Assembly: GCA_017654935.2 (NCBI GenBank)
Contig: CM065686.1
Coordinates: 24,394,034 to 24,458,033 of the forward strand
From: Phymorhynchus buccinoides
Lineage: Eukaryota; Mollusca; Gastropoda; Neogastropoda; Raphitomidae
Length of the DNA: 64,000 nucleotides
Direction of reading: 5' to 3'
Shown here piece by piece: positions 1-13,365 of the stretch. The position numbers and the translations under genes are program-made. Under the pieces are notes generated by a model that ran no database searches, had not been told where the DNA came from, and saw only the letters and a program-made list of their open reading frames with translations. The stretch's first letter is position 1, and each line of letters begins with the position of its first letter.

Positions 1-429
1 GCTGCATTCAGCCAGCCAACAGTTTCTGATGCCGGAAGAGCTCAATGGAGAAAATGTTTGGCAGATTTTCTAAGTAAGAAAAACAAAATGGGGATGACAC
101 TAAGAAAACAAAAAGACAATAGAGTCAGAACAGAGTGTTGTTAGAAGAAGTTGCCAGCACAGAGCTTCCAGAATGCGGTGGATTCATTTGTACTGTAAGA
201 CCTAATATAACAAACTTTTATATTGAAAAAAAACACCTGTATAGCTTGACCAGATGTTGTCCAGCGCAGGCTCAGAAAACGAAATGGACAATTTATCGGA
301 GCTTCTTATCACTGTCCATAAAAGGCCCCACGGTTGGTTGGTCGATTGCAGCCTGGCGGTACATTCCATCCTGGATCTTATCAGAGCTGGGAGGCTATCG
401 TTATTATGTGTCCCATCCGTCAGTCTGAG
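1..429. other. No recognisable gene
   Basis: Only short open frames without family resemblance or splice context are present. Nothing can be assigned. Confidence 0.5.
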
Positions 430-475
430 GCTCTGTGTGTGTGTGTGTGTGTAGGTGTGTGTAGGTGTGTGTATG

Positions 476-533
<58 letters not shown>

Positions 534-535
534 AA
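430..535. repeat. (GT)n microsatellite
   Basis: Nearly pure GT dinucleotide tract with a few GTAG interruptions in its first half. It abuts the 3' tail of the LINE fragment to its right. Confidence 0.95.
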
Positions 536-724
536 GTCAAGTAAGTCAAGTCAAGTCAAAATGATCTTTATTGAGGATAAAGGAGTAAGCTTGACAGCTT
601 TTTTTCATCCTGTCCTCAGAATGAAAAGTAATACGAAAGCAACTCGAAAAATAACTCAACATGCAAAACAAAACATTCCAAACTACTAAACATTAGCCTA
701 ATAATATAACGCATTGAAATAACT

Positions 725-808
<84 letters not shown>

Positions 809-1235
809 AATGAATGGGATATTGAAGTGAATGTGGTTGTCCCTTCCCCATTTCATTTCCTCCCCATCACCCATATTAACAAATGTCCCGGACACAATGG
901 AACAAAACAAAGAACAATCAAAGTATAAACATTGTAAAGTATCAATTAAAAGGACATATCCCGACGGAATAGGTGCTAAATTTCTAAAGTTAGAGACTAA
1001 TTCATAGGGTTTCTAACATATGAAATTTAAGTGCTTTCATAAATGTCTGTCTTGATGTACACGATTTTAAATTAAAAGATAAATTGTTCCACGCCGTACA
1101 GCCGGAGTACAATAAACTAGATTTATAAAGATTATCACGGGGTCTGGGAAAAGAAAGTTTGTGTGTATGTCTGCTTTCGTTGCTAACATGTTGGGTGATT
1201 TTCTTAGGGGCTATTCCATTCACAACGCTGTACAT
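536..1235 (-). pseudogene. CR1/Jockey-like LINE, 3' end fragment
   Basis: Minus-strand frame from about 1235 down to 1002 matches the C-terminal end of LINE reverse transcriptases: after a NGIAPKKIT block come RHTHKLSFPRPR, LLYSG, AWNNL and a final FMKALKF. The same order (RHVHKLMLPLPR, AYSGGALWN, FNSFKKNYR) occurs in the better preserved LINE at 22112-23023. The 3' UTR runs down to about 557, carries an AATAAAGATCAT signal on the minus strand, and ends in short TTGAC repeats (about 536-556). A (GA)n tract at 725-806 interrupts the UTR. The 5' side is lost in a GT/GC microsatellite. A related 3' end lies at 13289-13365. Confidence 0.7.
725..806. repeat. (GA)n microsatellite
   Basis: Pure GA tract of about 80 bp lying inside the 3' UTR of the LINE fragment. 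Confidence 0.95.
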
Positions 1236-1243
1236 GCATACAC

Positions 1244-1288
1244 ATTTGTGTGTGTGCGAGCGTGTGTGTGTTGTGTGCATGCGCGCGC

Positions 1289-1319
<31 letters not shown>

Positions 1320-1328
1320 TGTGTGTGT
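1244..1328. repeat. (GT)n/(CG)n alternating purine-pyrimidine tract
   Basis: GT-rich tract followed by an uninterrupted CG run and then GT again. Alternating purine-pyrimidine composition of this kind is compatible with Z-DNA. Confidence 0.9.
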
Positions 1329-1383
1329 ACTCGCACTATCATCTTTCCTGGCTGTGTAAAATAGGAGTTTCATGGGACAAGGA

Positions 1384-1385
1384 AC

Positions 1386-1457
<72 letters not shown>

Positions 1458-1515
1458 CGTCCGTCCGTCCGTCCGTCCGTCCGTCCGTCTGTCTGTCTGT
1501 CTGCCTGTATGTCCG
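1384..1515. repeat. (CTGT)n(CCGT)n tetranucleotide microsatellite
   Basis: CTGT repeats change to CCGT repeats and back to CTGT. This is a compound tetranucleotide tract. It creates long but meaningless frames on both strands. Confidence 0.95.
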
Positions 1516-1647
1516 TCATTTGTAAATAGAACGTGTTCCAGCTCCCAAGGCTTAAACTACTATACTGGACTGGCCGTAGTGACATTTGGTGGGATAGTTT
1601 CCAATGGCCCAAGGATTATGCCCATTGTTTCAGTTGGTTGAAATCTC

Positions 1648-2008
1648 GGTAAAGGTAAAGATGTGCCCCCCACCCCCCCCATCTGCATTTCTCGGTTAAT
1701 TCCATTTTTCCGTTTTTGCCTTTCTTACCAAACATAAAGCTGTATTTTATGAACATTTTCAGCTAATTATCTTTTTGGAATAATAACCCTAACCCTAACG
1801 ACTGTGACAAATGCTGCGGTGTACTGCACTACATAGGGGGGGGGGGGGGGGGGGGGGCTATTAGATAATGGCCTTTATCATGACTGCAATTAATTATTGA
1901 ACAAAGATAATTAGCTGAAAATGTTCATAAAATACAGCTTCATGTTTGGTAAGAAAGGCAAAAACGGAAAAATGGAATTAACCGAGAAATGTAGGGGGGG
2001 GCACAAAA
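1648..2008. mobile_element. Fold-back MITE with telomere-like core, copy 1
   Basis: The left arm (from AAAGGTAAAGATGTGCC at 1651) and the right arm (to the GGGGCAC near 2007) are reverse complements over more than 100 bp. Shared blocks include CTCGGTTAATTCCATTTTTC, TGCCTTTCTTACCAAACAT and ATTTTATGAACATTTTCAGC. The left arm continues into AACCCTAACCCTAACG, two telomere-type CCCTAA units, at about 1785-1799. The centre holds a poly-G tract (about 1837-1857). A second copy lies at 63374-63757. The right tip is lost in the adjacent CG/GT microsatellite. Confidence 0.8.
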
Positions 2009-2016
2009 TTGTTTCC

Positions 2017-2033
2017 CTCGCGCGTGCGCGCGC

Positions 2034-2119
<86 letters not shown>
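2017..2119. repeat. (CG)n(GT)n microsatellite
   Basis: CG run followed by about 35 GT units; alternating purine-pyrimidine throughout. Confidence 0.95.
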
Positions 2120-2121
<2 letters not shown>

Positions 2122-2164
2122 GGAAGTAAGAGAACGTTGCGTGCAAGCATCGTGCTTATTTTAC

Positions 2165-2288
2165 TTTCTAATGATTAATTATTTGTTTGCCTTTAATGTT
2201 CTTGTTATCAATGTAAAGCGCACTGAGCTCATGTGAGAAAGAGCGCTATATAAATTCCCATTATTATTATTATTATTATTATTATTAT
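2165..2288 (+). repeat. Dispersed element tail with GCGCTATATAAAT and (ATT)n
   Basis: The segment ends AAAGAGCGCTATATAAATTC followed by (ATT)n. Very similar endings occur at 8450-8519 (GCGCTATGTAAATG plus ATT repeats) and, reversed, at 26244-26330. This pattern is typical of short interspersed elements in marine invertebrates. No tRNA-like promoter head was identified. Confidence 0.55.
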
Positions 2289-2554
2289 GAAGAAGGTAAT
2301 AACCCAGGTTACTATTAACAGAACTTGCTTTCCTTAGTAAGTAGCTGTCGTCTGCGTCACGTTTTGTGTGTTCATAGGGACTTGTAGTGATTGGGGGTAC
2401 GTGTATATGCTTTCCACCTTGTCCGTTAGCCGTGTTGCACCTGTGCGGCTGGTGACATATTAAGATGAGTGATGACGTGGCCCTGAATCAAAGAGGTAAA
2501 CTGCGGCGATATTCTCGGCTTTGCTTTCATCACTTGATATTACTTTGTGTCCAT

Positions 2555-2925
2555 GTTGTATTGTTATTGCTGGTTATGTTGTATTGTTATTGCTGGTTAT
2601 GTTGTATTGTTATTGCTGGTTATGTTGTTTTGTTACTGCTGGTTATGTTGTTTTGTTACTGCTGGTTATGTTGTATTGTTATTGCTGGTTATGTTGTATT
2701 GTTATTGCTGGTTATGTTGTATTGTTATTGCTGGTTATGTTGTATTGTTATTGCTGGTTACTGTTGTATTGTTATTGCTGGTTATGTTGTATTGTTATTG
2801 CTGGTTATGTTGTATTGTTATTGCTGGTTATGTTGTATTGCTATTGTTGGTTATGTTGCATTGTTATTGCTGCTTATGTTGCATTGTTATTGCTGGTTAC
2901 TGTTGTATTGTTATTGCTGGTTATT
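2555..2925. repeat. 23-bp tandem array, block 1
   Basis: About 16 copies of a 23-24 bp unit (TTGTATTGTTATTGCTGGTT plus ATG). Some copies carry one-base length changes (GGTTACTG for GGTTATG). The same satellite returns at 4322-4535, on the other side of the 53-bp array and the module-rich block. Confidence 0.95.
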
Positions 2926-3365
2926 GTCCGTCACCGAAGGTGAACGGACTTTGCGATGGGCTGGTTTGTATTTTTGTTGTCCGTCACCGAAGGTGAACGG
3001 ACTTTGCGATGGGCTGGTTTGTATTTTTTGTTGTCCGTCACCGATGGGCTGGTTTGTTTTTGTTGTTGTCCGGTGAACGGACTTTGCGATGGGCTGGTTT
3101 GTATTTTTGTTGTCCGTCACCGAAGGTGAACGGACTTTGCGATGGGCTGGTTTGTATTTTTGTTGTCCGTCACCGAAGGTGAACGGACTTTGCGATGGGC
3201 TGGTTTGTATTTTTGTTGTCCGTCACCGAAGGTGAACGGACTTTGCGATGGGCTGGTTTGTATTTTTGTTGTCCGTCACCGAAGGTGAACGGACTTTGCG
3301 ATGGGCTGGTTTGTATTTTTTTTTGTCCGTCACCGAAGGTGAACGGACTTTGCGATGGGCTGGGT
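2926..3365. repeat. 53-bp tandem array with near-palindromic core
   Basis: About eight copies of a 53-bp unit, one or two truncated. Each unit contains CCGTCACCGAAGGTGAACGG, a near-perfect inverted repeat with a short central AA, followed by a G/T-rich spacer (GGGCTGGTTTGTATTTTTG). Confidence 0.95.
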
Positions 3366-3397
3366 TTTTTGGGGTTTTTTGTGTGTTTTTTTCTTCT

Positions 3398-4300
3398 GTC
3401 TGTCCCAAGGATAATCTCCCGAACCGCTTGACCGAATCGCGTCAAATTTTGTGTGAAGGTGTGCCTCCTTAATAGGAAGAGATCGGCGCAAACCATTTTG
3501 CCGTCGTGACCTTGACCTTGACGTACGACCTTGAAAACCGAAAATCTATTTTTAGCCATATCTCGGGCACCGATCAACATAGGATGTTGAAACTTGGTAT
3601 GAAGGTGGTTTGGCTTATGCCCGTTCTGATGATGGCATACCGATCAAGGTCAAGGTCAATGTCAAAAGATCGCTGGAGCCTGAAAATCGGAGGGTCATTT
3701 TTTTCTCCTTCTGTCTGTCCCAAGGATATCTTTCGAACGGGTTGACAGAATCACGTCAAATTTTGTGTGCTGGTGTGTCACCATGAGAGGAAGGCATCCG
3801 CGCAAACCATTTTGCCGTCGTGACCTTGACCTTGGCGTACGACCTTGAAAACCGAAACTCTTTCAGGGGCCATAACTCCCACACCGTTAGTGTTAGAGTC
3901 TTCAAATTTGGCATGAAGGTACTTTGGCTTATGCCCGTTCTGATGGTGGCATACCGATCAAGGTCACGGTCCGGGCGATCAGTAGGCCTTGAAAGTGGTA
4001 GGGGTCTACACATTGGGTTTTAAGCCATATTTTCCACATTGGTACTTGACAGAAGCGCTTCAGATTGTGTGTGGTACTGTATACCCTAGAGAAGAAAACA
4101 TCCGAGCATAAATTATCACCATGCTGACCTTGACCTTGAAGTGTGACCTTGAAAACCGAAATTTCCTTCTTTGCGCTATATGTTTCTTCTTCAAGCTGTA
4201 TCTCGTGAACTAGAAGACAGAATCCCTTCCAATTTTGTGTCAGGATGTGACACTCTACGGGGTGTCGCAAGTGCGTGGCATTGCTGGTGACGGACATGTC
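3398..4300. repeat. Diverged tandem repeat block carrying AGGTCA half-sites
   Basis: Two diverged units of about 310 bp (starting near 3398 and 3712) share CTGTCTGTCCCAAGGAT, then GAATCGCGTCAAATTTTGTG or variants, GTGACCTTGACCTTG and GACCTTGAAAACCGAAA; a third, more decayed unit follows (about 4040-4240). The ACCTTGACCTTGA blocks are direct repeats of AGGTCA on the minus strand. The same modules recur at 10130-10485, 24299-24825, 29120-29190 and 40395-40680. Confidence 0.75.
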
Positions 4301-4321
4301 TGCCGCTCGGCGACGCCCTTG

Positions 4322-4535
4322 TGTTGTATTGTTATTGCTGGTTATGCTGTATTGTTATTGCTGGTTACTGTTGTATTGTTACTGCTGGTTACTGTTTATT
4401 GTTATTGCTGGTTATGTTGTATTGTTATTGCTGGTTATGTTGCATTGTTATTGCTAGTTATGTTGCATTGTTATTGCTGGTTATGTTGTATTGTTATTGC
4501 TGGTTATGTTGCATTGTTATTGCTAGTTATGTTGT
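4322..4535. repeat. 23-bp tandem array, block 2
   Basis: About nine copies of the same TTGTATTGTTATTGCTGGTT unit as at 2555-2925, in the same orientation. Confidence 0.95.
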
Positions 4536-4565
4536 TTTTCGTCACTTGTCATTTGCTCTCCCTAG

Positions 4566-5344
<779 letters not shown>

Positions 5345-5417
<73 letters not shown>
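5345..5417. repeat. (GA)n microsatellite
   Basis: Pure GA tract immediately beyond the 3' end of the minus-strand LINE. Read on the LINE strand it is (TC)n. Confidence 0.95.
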
Positions 5418-7579
<2,162 letters not shown>

Positions 7580-8035
7580 GATGACCATCTTTCCACCACT
7601 GCGCCTTTTCTTTCATTTCTCATCACCACCACCATCATCATCATCGTCAGCAACATCATCATAGTCATCGTCGTCCTTTTCATCAGCATCGTCATCATTA
7701 TAACCATCAATACCATCATCTCAACCCTGTCGTTCAGTCCTACTTGAACAGTTGCAACGCGTTTGTTTGTGTGGGTTGTTTTTTCTCCCGGTGCCAAATG
7801 TAGAAGGAATTCTGTTTGGCAAGTGCATAAACACTAGTCTGTGGGGAGGGTAACAAAGGCAGTCAGTGCACAGATCTACCTGCTTGTGTGTGCCTGCTGT
7901 GTGATAGACCAATCTGGGGAAAAACACCCAACTCTGGCTGCTTATATGTCTGTGTGCGTGTCCTATTCAAGCTACATCACAACCTTTAGGCCACATTACT
8001 TCTGGACTCTATTCTCACACACTCCCCCCCCCCTC
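7580..8035. other. No recognisable gene
   Basis: Contains an imperfect CATCAT/CATCGT trinucleotide stretch (about 7620-7725) and otherwise unassigned unique sequence. Confidence 0.5.
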
Positions 8036-8057
8036 CCCTCCCCCCTCCCCCTCCCCC

Positions 8058-8110
<53 letters not shown>
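8021..8110. repeat. Poly-C tract
   Basis: C-rich run with occasional T, then about 50 uninterrupted C (about 8060-8110). Such tracts are prone to replication slippage and assembly error. Confidence 0.95.
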
Positions 8111-8157
8111 ATATTAGTTTCACTGTGTGTTGACTGCAGTGTCTACGTCAGCTTTGT

Positions 8158-8159
<2 letters not shown>

Positions 8160-8203
<44 letters not shown>

Positions 8204-8520
8204 TGTGTATGTGTGTTGATGCTTTATTCAACTGACTGTATTTGTATTGTGTTTTTGGGTGGGGTGAGTGGTGGTGATGGTAACGGTGTGTGTGTGTGAG
8301 TGCGCGCGCGCGCGCGCGCGCGCGCGCGTGTGTGTGTATGTATGTGCGTGGGATGTGGAGGGTGTATGTGTATGCCTATTTGCATGTGCGTGAGCGATTA
8401 TTTGGTTTTGTTGTTGAATTTCTTGCTTTTAATTTTTGTTGTTGTTAAGCACATAGAGCTCCACATTTGGCTGAGGAATGCGCTATGTAAATGATTCACT
8501 ATTATTATTATTATTATTAT
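8160..8520. repeat. (GA)n, (GC)n(GT)n and (ATT)n tracts around an element tail
   Basis: A GA tract at 8160-8201, a GCGC/GTGT tract at about 8290-8345, and a dispersed-element tail (GAGGAATGCGCTATGTAAAT, then ATT repeats to 8519) resembling 2165-2288. Confidence 0.8.
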
Positions 8521-8598
8521 GTATAATATGTGCATGTGTGTAGTGTGTGCATTCGCACGTATTCGTGTTTGTGGTGTGATATTCCAATCACAAAATAT

Positions 8599-8607
8599 CT
8601 CTTTCTC

Positions 8608-8703
<96 letters not shown>

Positions 8704-8713
8704 TCTCTTTCTC
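8599..8713. repeat. (CTGT)n(CT)n microsatellite
   Basis: CTGT units pass into CT and CTTT units. Like the tracts around the LINEs, it is a TC-type compound microsatellite. Confidence 0.9.
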
Positions 8714-8801
8714 TGTATGCATACATGTGTTTACGTGTGTGTCTCTGTGTGTTTGCATGTGTCTGACTGGTGCACAGAGAGAGAGAGAGAGAAAGAGAGA
8801 G

Positions 8802-9301
8802 NNNNNNNNNNNNNNNNNNNNNNNNNNNNNNNNNNNNNNNNNNNNNNNNNNNNNNNNNNNNNNNNNNNNNNNNNNNNNNNNNNNNNNNNNNNNNNNNNNN
8901 NNNNNNNNNNNNNNNNNNNNNNNNNNNNNNNNNNNNNNNNNNNNNNNNNNNNNNNNNNNNNNNNNNNNNNNNNNNNNNNNNNNNNNNNNNNNNNNNNNNN
9001 NNNNNNNNNNNNNNNNNNNNNNNNNNNNNNNNNNNNNNNNNNNNNNNNNNNNNNNNNNNNNNNNNNNNNNNNNNNNNNNNNNNNNNNNNNNNNNNNNNNN
9101 NNNNNNNNNNNNNNNNNNNNNNNNNNNNNNNNNNNNNNNNNNNNNNNNNNNNNNNNNNNNNNNNNNNNNNNNNNNNNNNNNNNNNNNNNNNNNNNNNNNN
9201 NNNNNNNNNNNNNNNNNNNNNNNNNNNNNNNNNNNNNNNNNNNNNNNNNNNNNNNNNNNNNNNNNNNNNNNNNNNNNNNNNNNNNNNNNNNNNNNNNNNN
9301 N
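8802..9301. other. Assembly gap (500 N)
   Basis: Exactly 500 N, a typical placeholder for a gap of unknown size. It lies between a GA microsatellite and the right end of a MITE copy. Any open frame crossing it is artificial. Confidence 0.98.
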
Positions 9302-9336
9302 ACCCGCCCATGCGCTTTTTACCCCGTCTTCCCCTA
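9302..9336. mobile_element. Right end of a third palindromic MITE copy
   Basis: ACCCGCCCATGCGCTTTTTA and what follows to CTTCCCCTA are identical to the right termini of the two complete copies at 9481-9699 and 9774-9992. The rest of this copy lies in the gap. Confidence 0.85.
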
Positions 9337-9480
9337 TATAACAAGAACAAGAACAACAACAAGAAGAAGAACAAGAAGAACAAGAAGAAGAAGAAAACAA
9401 CAACAACAAGAAGAACAAAAAAAAAAAAAAAGAACAAGAACAAGAAGAAAAAGAAAAAGAAGAACAAGAATAACAACGAC
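9337..9480. repeat. AAC/AAG-rich purine tract
   Basis: Irregular AAGAAC and AAGAAG repeats with a poly-A run; low complexity only. Confidence 0.9.
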
Positions 9481-9699
9481 TAGGGGAAGACGGGGTAAAA
9501 AGCGCATGGGCGGGTAAGAAGCCCACCCCAATTATCTCATGAAATGAAGCAAATTTCAGTCTCATTTTGCCCATGAGACGAGCGTTAATTTTCTAGCATT
9601 CGTCTCATGGGCAAATTTGACTGAAATTTTCTTGATTTCATGAGATAATTGGGGTGGGCTTCTTACCCGCCCATGCGCTTTTTACCCCGTCTTCCCCTA
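9481..9699. mobile_element. Palindromic MITE, complete copy A (219 bp)
   Basis: Starts TAGGGGAAGACGGGGTAAAA and ends with its reverse complement. The two halves form an almost complete fold-back (arms of about 65 bp plus further inverted blocks around CATGAGACGA). No coding capacity. The terminal TA on each side may be a 2-bp target duplication. Which superfamily mobilises it is not evident. Confidence 0.9.
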
Positions 9700-9773
9700 T
9701 ATGCAAAACAAAAAGAACGAGATCAAGATCAAAAGCAGCAAGACAGAAAGAAAACCCCCAGAAGAAAAACATA

Positions 9774-9992
9774 TAGGGGAAGACGGGGTAAAAAGCGCAT
9801 GGGCGGGTAAGAAGCCCACCCCAATTATCTCATGAAATAAAGACAATTTCAGTCAAATTTGCCCATTGAGACGAATGCTAGACATTAACGCTCGTCTCAT
9901 GGGCAAAATGAGACTGAAATTTGCTTCATTTCATGAGATAATTGGGGTGGGCTTCTTACCCGCCCATGCGCTTTTTACCCCGTCTTCCCCTA
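9774..9992. mobile_element. Palindromic MITE, complete copy B (219 bp)
   Basis: Same length and termini as copy A. The centre appears inverted relative to copy A. The 74-bp spacer between the copies is A-rich unique sequence. Confidence 0.9.
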
Positions 9993-10054
9993 GAACGACA
10001 GATGGAGGGCATCGCTGAGCGGCAGCAACGCAATGTGACAATGCAAACCCGGCC

Positions 10055-10500
10055 AGAGTTATGTCCTCTCCCCACCCCCACCCCCCCAATAAACACACCA
10101 CTTTCCACCCTTACAGAACGCATAAAATACATAGCCCAAAATTTGAAGCGATTCTGTTCAGTAGTTCACGAGATACAGCTGAACTTTTATACAAACTTCC
10201 TTGCACCGAGTTATGTCCTCCCCCCCCCAATAAACACACCACTTTCCACCCTTACAGAACGCATAAAATACATAGCCCAAAATTTGAAGCGATTCTGTTC
10301 AGTAGTTCACGAGATACAGCTGAACTTTTATACAAACTTCCTTGCACCATGGTACACCACCACACAAAATTTGAAGCGATTCTGTTCACTAGTTCACGAA
10401 ATAAAGCTGGGGGGAAATTACATAGCCCAAAGAAGGAAATTTCGGTTTTCAAGGTCAAACTTCAAGGTCAAGGTCAGCACGGTGTTGATTAACGAAAGGA
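10055..10500. repeat. 152-bp tandem duplication with AGGTCA module
   Basis: GAGTTATGTCCTC starts at 10056 and again at 10208; the 152-bp unit includes AATTTGAAGCGATTCTGTTC and TAGTTCACGAGATACAGCTG. A third partial unit (10355-10410) leads into TTCAAGGTCAAACTTCAAGG and another AGGTCA. The orientation is opposite to the related block at 3398-4300. Confidence 0.8.
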
Positions 10501-10560
10501 AGCTTCCTTTTCAAGCTGTCTACCCCTCTGCCAATTTTAATCAAAGTCCCGGGAAACAGT

Positions 10561-10614
10561 AGTTTTTAAGATAATCGATACACAGACACACACACACACA
10601 CAGACAGACAGACA

Positions 10615-10651
<37 letters not shown>

Positions 10652-11225
10652 CAATCGCAAAACCCCGGCAGTAATTACATTTGAAACTTTAAACATTAAC
10701 TCTTTTCATGTGGCAGCAATAACACAAGCTGACTGACAGCCATTTTGAATTTATTTAAGAATATAAATATGAATATAATTTATCATGATTGTATAACATC
10801 ATGTATTAACCATTTACAAGTGTCAATGTATGCCAAATGCTTTGCTTATAACCTTAAATTGTTTTATAAGGTAGTCATAACTTAAAACGTTGATGGCCAT
10901 TTTGAATTGATTAAAAAAAATGTACAAATGTTGTCATAATTGCATAACATGTTTTATTTTGTATCTGCATGTGTGCTTCTGAGCCAAATTTAGTGCTTAT
11001 AATATAGTATTTGCATCTCTTAAACTCGATTCTTTTTATGTAGTAGACCGATCCGCGGCCATTTTGAATTTTTTATAAAATCAACATAACCCAAGAAATT
11101 GTCCACTTCCCCTGTATCTATAATTGCGTAGTACCCAAAGCCAATCACCTGTACCACATGTTATGCTTGTATCACGAAAATGCGGTTTTGGACACTACTT
11201 GCCCAGCTATTTTTTTTTATATTAA
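10561..11225. other. CA tracts, then AT-rich sequence without gene
   Basis: CA and CAGA repeats at 10580-10648, followed by AT-rich sequence with three loosely similar segments containing GGCCATTTTGAATT (near 10738, 10893 and 11057). No coding potential was recognised. Confidence 0.5.
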
Positions 11226-11606
11226 AAGGATACAGAGGCGAGCAACCAAACTAATAAAATCTGGAATATGGGGACATACTTTGTAAGTTAAATGTACTAT
11301 CCTTAAAATACAGAAGATTAAGGGGAGATTGTTATAAAATTCTTCATAACCCTGACAATACCAACAAATGTTTGTTTCAAGTACGGAATACAAATGTTTG
11401 TTTCAAGTATGGAATGATTGAGAACCCGTAACAGCGAATTAAAAATACTAAACCAATACCGGCTGCATAACTAATATGAGTACAAGTTTATTTTCTAACA
11501 GAGTCACTTAATTTTAATTGATCAGTACTGGAACAGTCTTACTGTTCAAATTAAGCTTGCTTCTAACATAAACAAATTCAAGAACCTCGATCCTTGATAT
11601 AGTGAT
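11226..11606 (+). pseudogene. Decayed LINE reverse transcriptase, C-terminal fragment
   Basis: Conceptual translation, with stops and frame changes, gives RIQRRATKLIKSG, then LKYRRLRGDCYKILHNPD, then FSNRV and finally INKFKNLDP. This is the order seen at the C-terminal end of CR1/Jockey-type LINEs (VQRRATK, YRRLRGD, NRVVNLWNSLP, FKNRLD). It is an old, inactive copy. The same C-terminal motifs occur on the minus strand at 43125-43290. Confidence 0.65.
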
Positions 11607-12394
11607 TCCAAAATTGATTTGTTAAAATACAGTTTTTGATTAATAGTGCATAAATGAATGCTAAAAAAGCGCCACAGCCGTGTCAATCTATAACTGTAAA
11701 ACAAAATAATGAAAATCAAGAGGAAATTGCGATGCCTATAGTTGCCCTAAAAGCCTGATCTGACCTGACCTGGCCTTTAAAACCTCCACCCCTTTCCTTT
11801 CCACTCCCCCACTCCCCTTCTCACCCTCTATACTTTGACCCACCAATCTCAGTTCTGGACGTCCCTGGGTCTACTTCTCTCTTTCTTCACAGCTAGCATG
11901 TGGCTAGTTTGGTCCCTCCAACCATGGACACTACATCATTGAGTAAATATAGGATCCGTGCTCCAATTCCTATATCAAATCTAATTCTCATCTCCATTGG
12001 CATCAACTCTTCTCTTTTACTCTTTTTATCCTGCCTTCTGTTCTTTAAATTCACCTCTCTCCTCTTCCCCCTTTCCGTCCCCTAGTTGCTTCTTAATTAG
12101 CACTACTGTCTAATTAGTAGTACAAGACACAAAAAACACAAACGCCCATCATATCATTTGTGGCAAATTTTCAAGTGTTTTTCACCAGGCCATATCTATC
12201 TGGGTTGTGACACAACTATTATTAAATTATTATATAATTATTATGTGTCACATTTGTTGTAAGTTCAACTTTTGATAAAAACAGAAAAATGAAATATATA
12301 TAAATGAAAGAAAACAACTTAGACTTTTCAAACCAGTAAATTTTAACAAAATCTGACCAATCTTAAACAAAGTCTTTTCCCCCCAAAGGAGCCA
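11607..12394. other. No recognisable gene
   Basis: AT-rich sequence with a C/T-rich patch at 11770-12085. No supported gene or clear repeat. Confidence 0.5.
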
Positions 12395-13119
12395 GGGGCT
12401 AGTTTCACAAGGGTTAACGTTTCGTCGCGCTCGCTCAAATCGGCGAAAACGGTCTAAGAAACACCCTTCGCTTGCCGATAATTCGCGTGGCGTTTTGTTC
12501 TTACCAAACACCGAGCAAGCCGCGAACTATCCGGAACTAGTAGGGGGTGAATACGGTTCTTGTTCTTGATTGGTCCGTTACAGTTTGTTTAAAACAAAAC
12601 AAAAAAATGGACCAATCAGACAAGAGCTTGTAATTTTTTTTCGCAAACGTTTTCTAAAGTGTGACTTAGGCCCCGTTTGCCGTAAGCTGGAAATCCGCGA
12701 CGGCAGAAACGATACCGGCCAAGGCAAAGGCAAAAATTCTGCCGTGTCAATCGCTCACACTAAATTTCTACTGCTTGAATCCATAAGTCACAAAACGGCA
12801 ACGGCAAGTCACCGGTACCGTCGACGGTACCGTCACGGCAGGGAGGTTTCGGAGCATGTAGCGAATTCTGCCGGTACCGTCCACGGAATAGAGACGGCAC
12901 AGTGAAATCTGAGAAGAAAAATGCCTCCGTCAGCTATGGAAATGAGGGGTTTGGGTCATGGTCACTGCGTTAACCTATGTGCACCTACATTTTTCTGGCA
13001 TTGTCTGACCTAAAGAAAATGCCAGCGCAACAAGACAAGCCCCCCACCCCTTTTTTCTTTTTAATTTTTTTAAAAATCTGCCAGTCTCAACTCCCTTTTT
13101 CAGTCTTCTTATACGCACA

Positions 13120-13129
13120 TTTGCGAGTG

Positions 13130-13227
<98 letters not shown>

Positions 13228-13288
13228 CGTGTGCGCCAGTGTGTGCATGTGTATGTGCGCACGCGCATGTGTGTGAGTTGTGTGTATG
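13120..13288. repeat. (GT)n / (GTGC) microsatellite
   Basis: Pure GT run followed by GTGC-type variants, ending at the LINE tail. Confidence 0.95.
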
Positions 13289-13365
13289 TCAAGTCACATC
13301 AAGTCAAGTGAAAATGATATTTATTGAGCATAAAGAAATAAGCTTTGACAGGTTTTTTTTAACAT
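13289..13365 (-). mobile_element. LINE 3' terminus with TTGAC tail
   Basis: GTCAAGTCACATCAAGTCAAG followed by AATGATATTTATTGAGCATA repeats the organisation of 536-600: TTGAC-type repeats, AATAAA on the minus strand, and the same following block (AAATAAGCTTTGACAG). It is a short 3' fragment only. Confidence 0.7.

Noticed and set aside
2465..3076. Long frames rich in Leu/Val/Cys/Tyr over the 23-bp and 53-bp arrays
   Set aside because: Three overlapping frames are open at the same time because the DNA is a tandem repeat, and 4235-4861 shows the same effect. No real protein is indicated.
8519..9574. Frames of over 300 codons on both strands crossing 8802-9301
   Set aside because: They run through 500 N and GA/AAG microsatellites; purely artificial.
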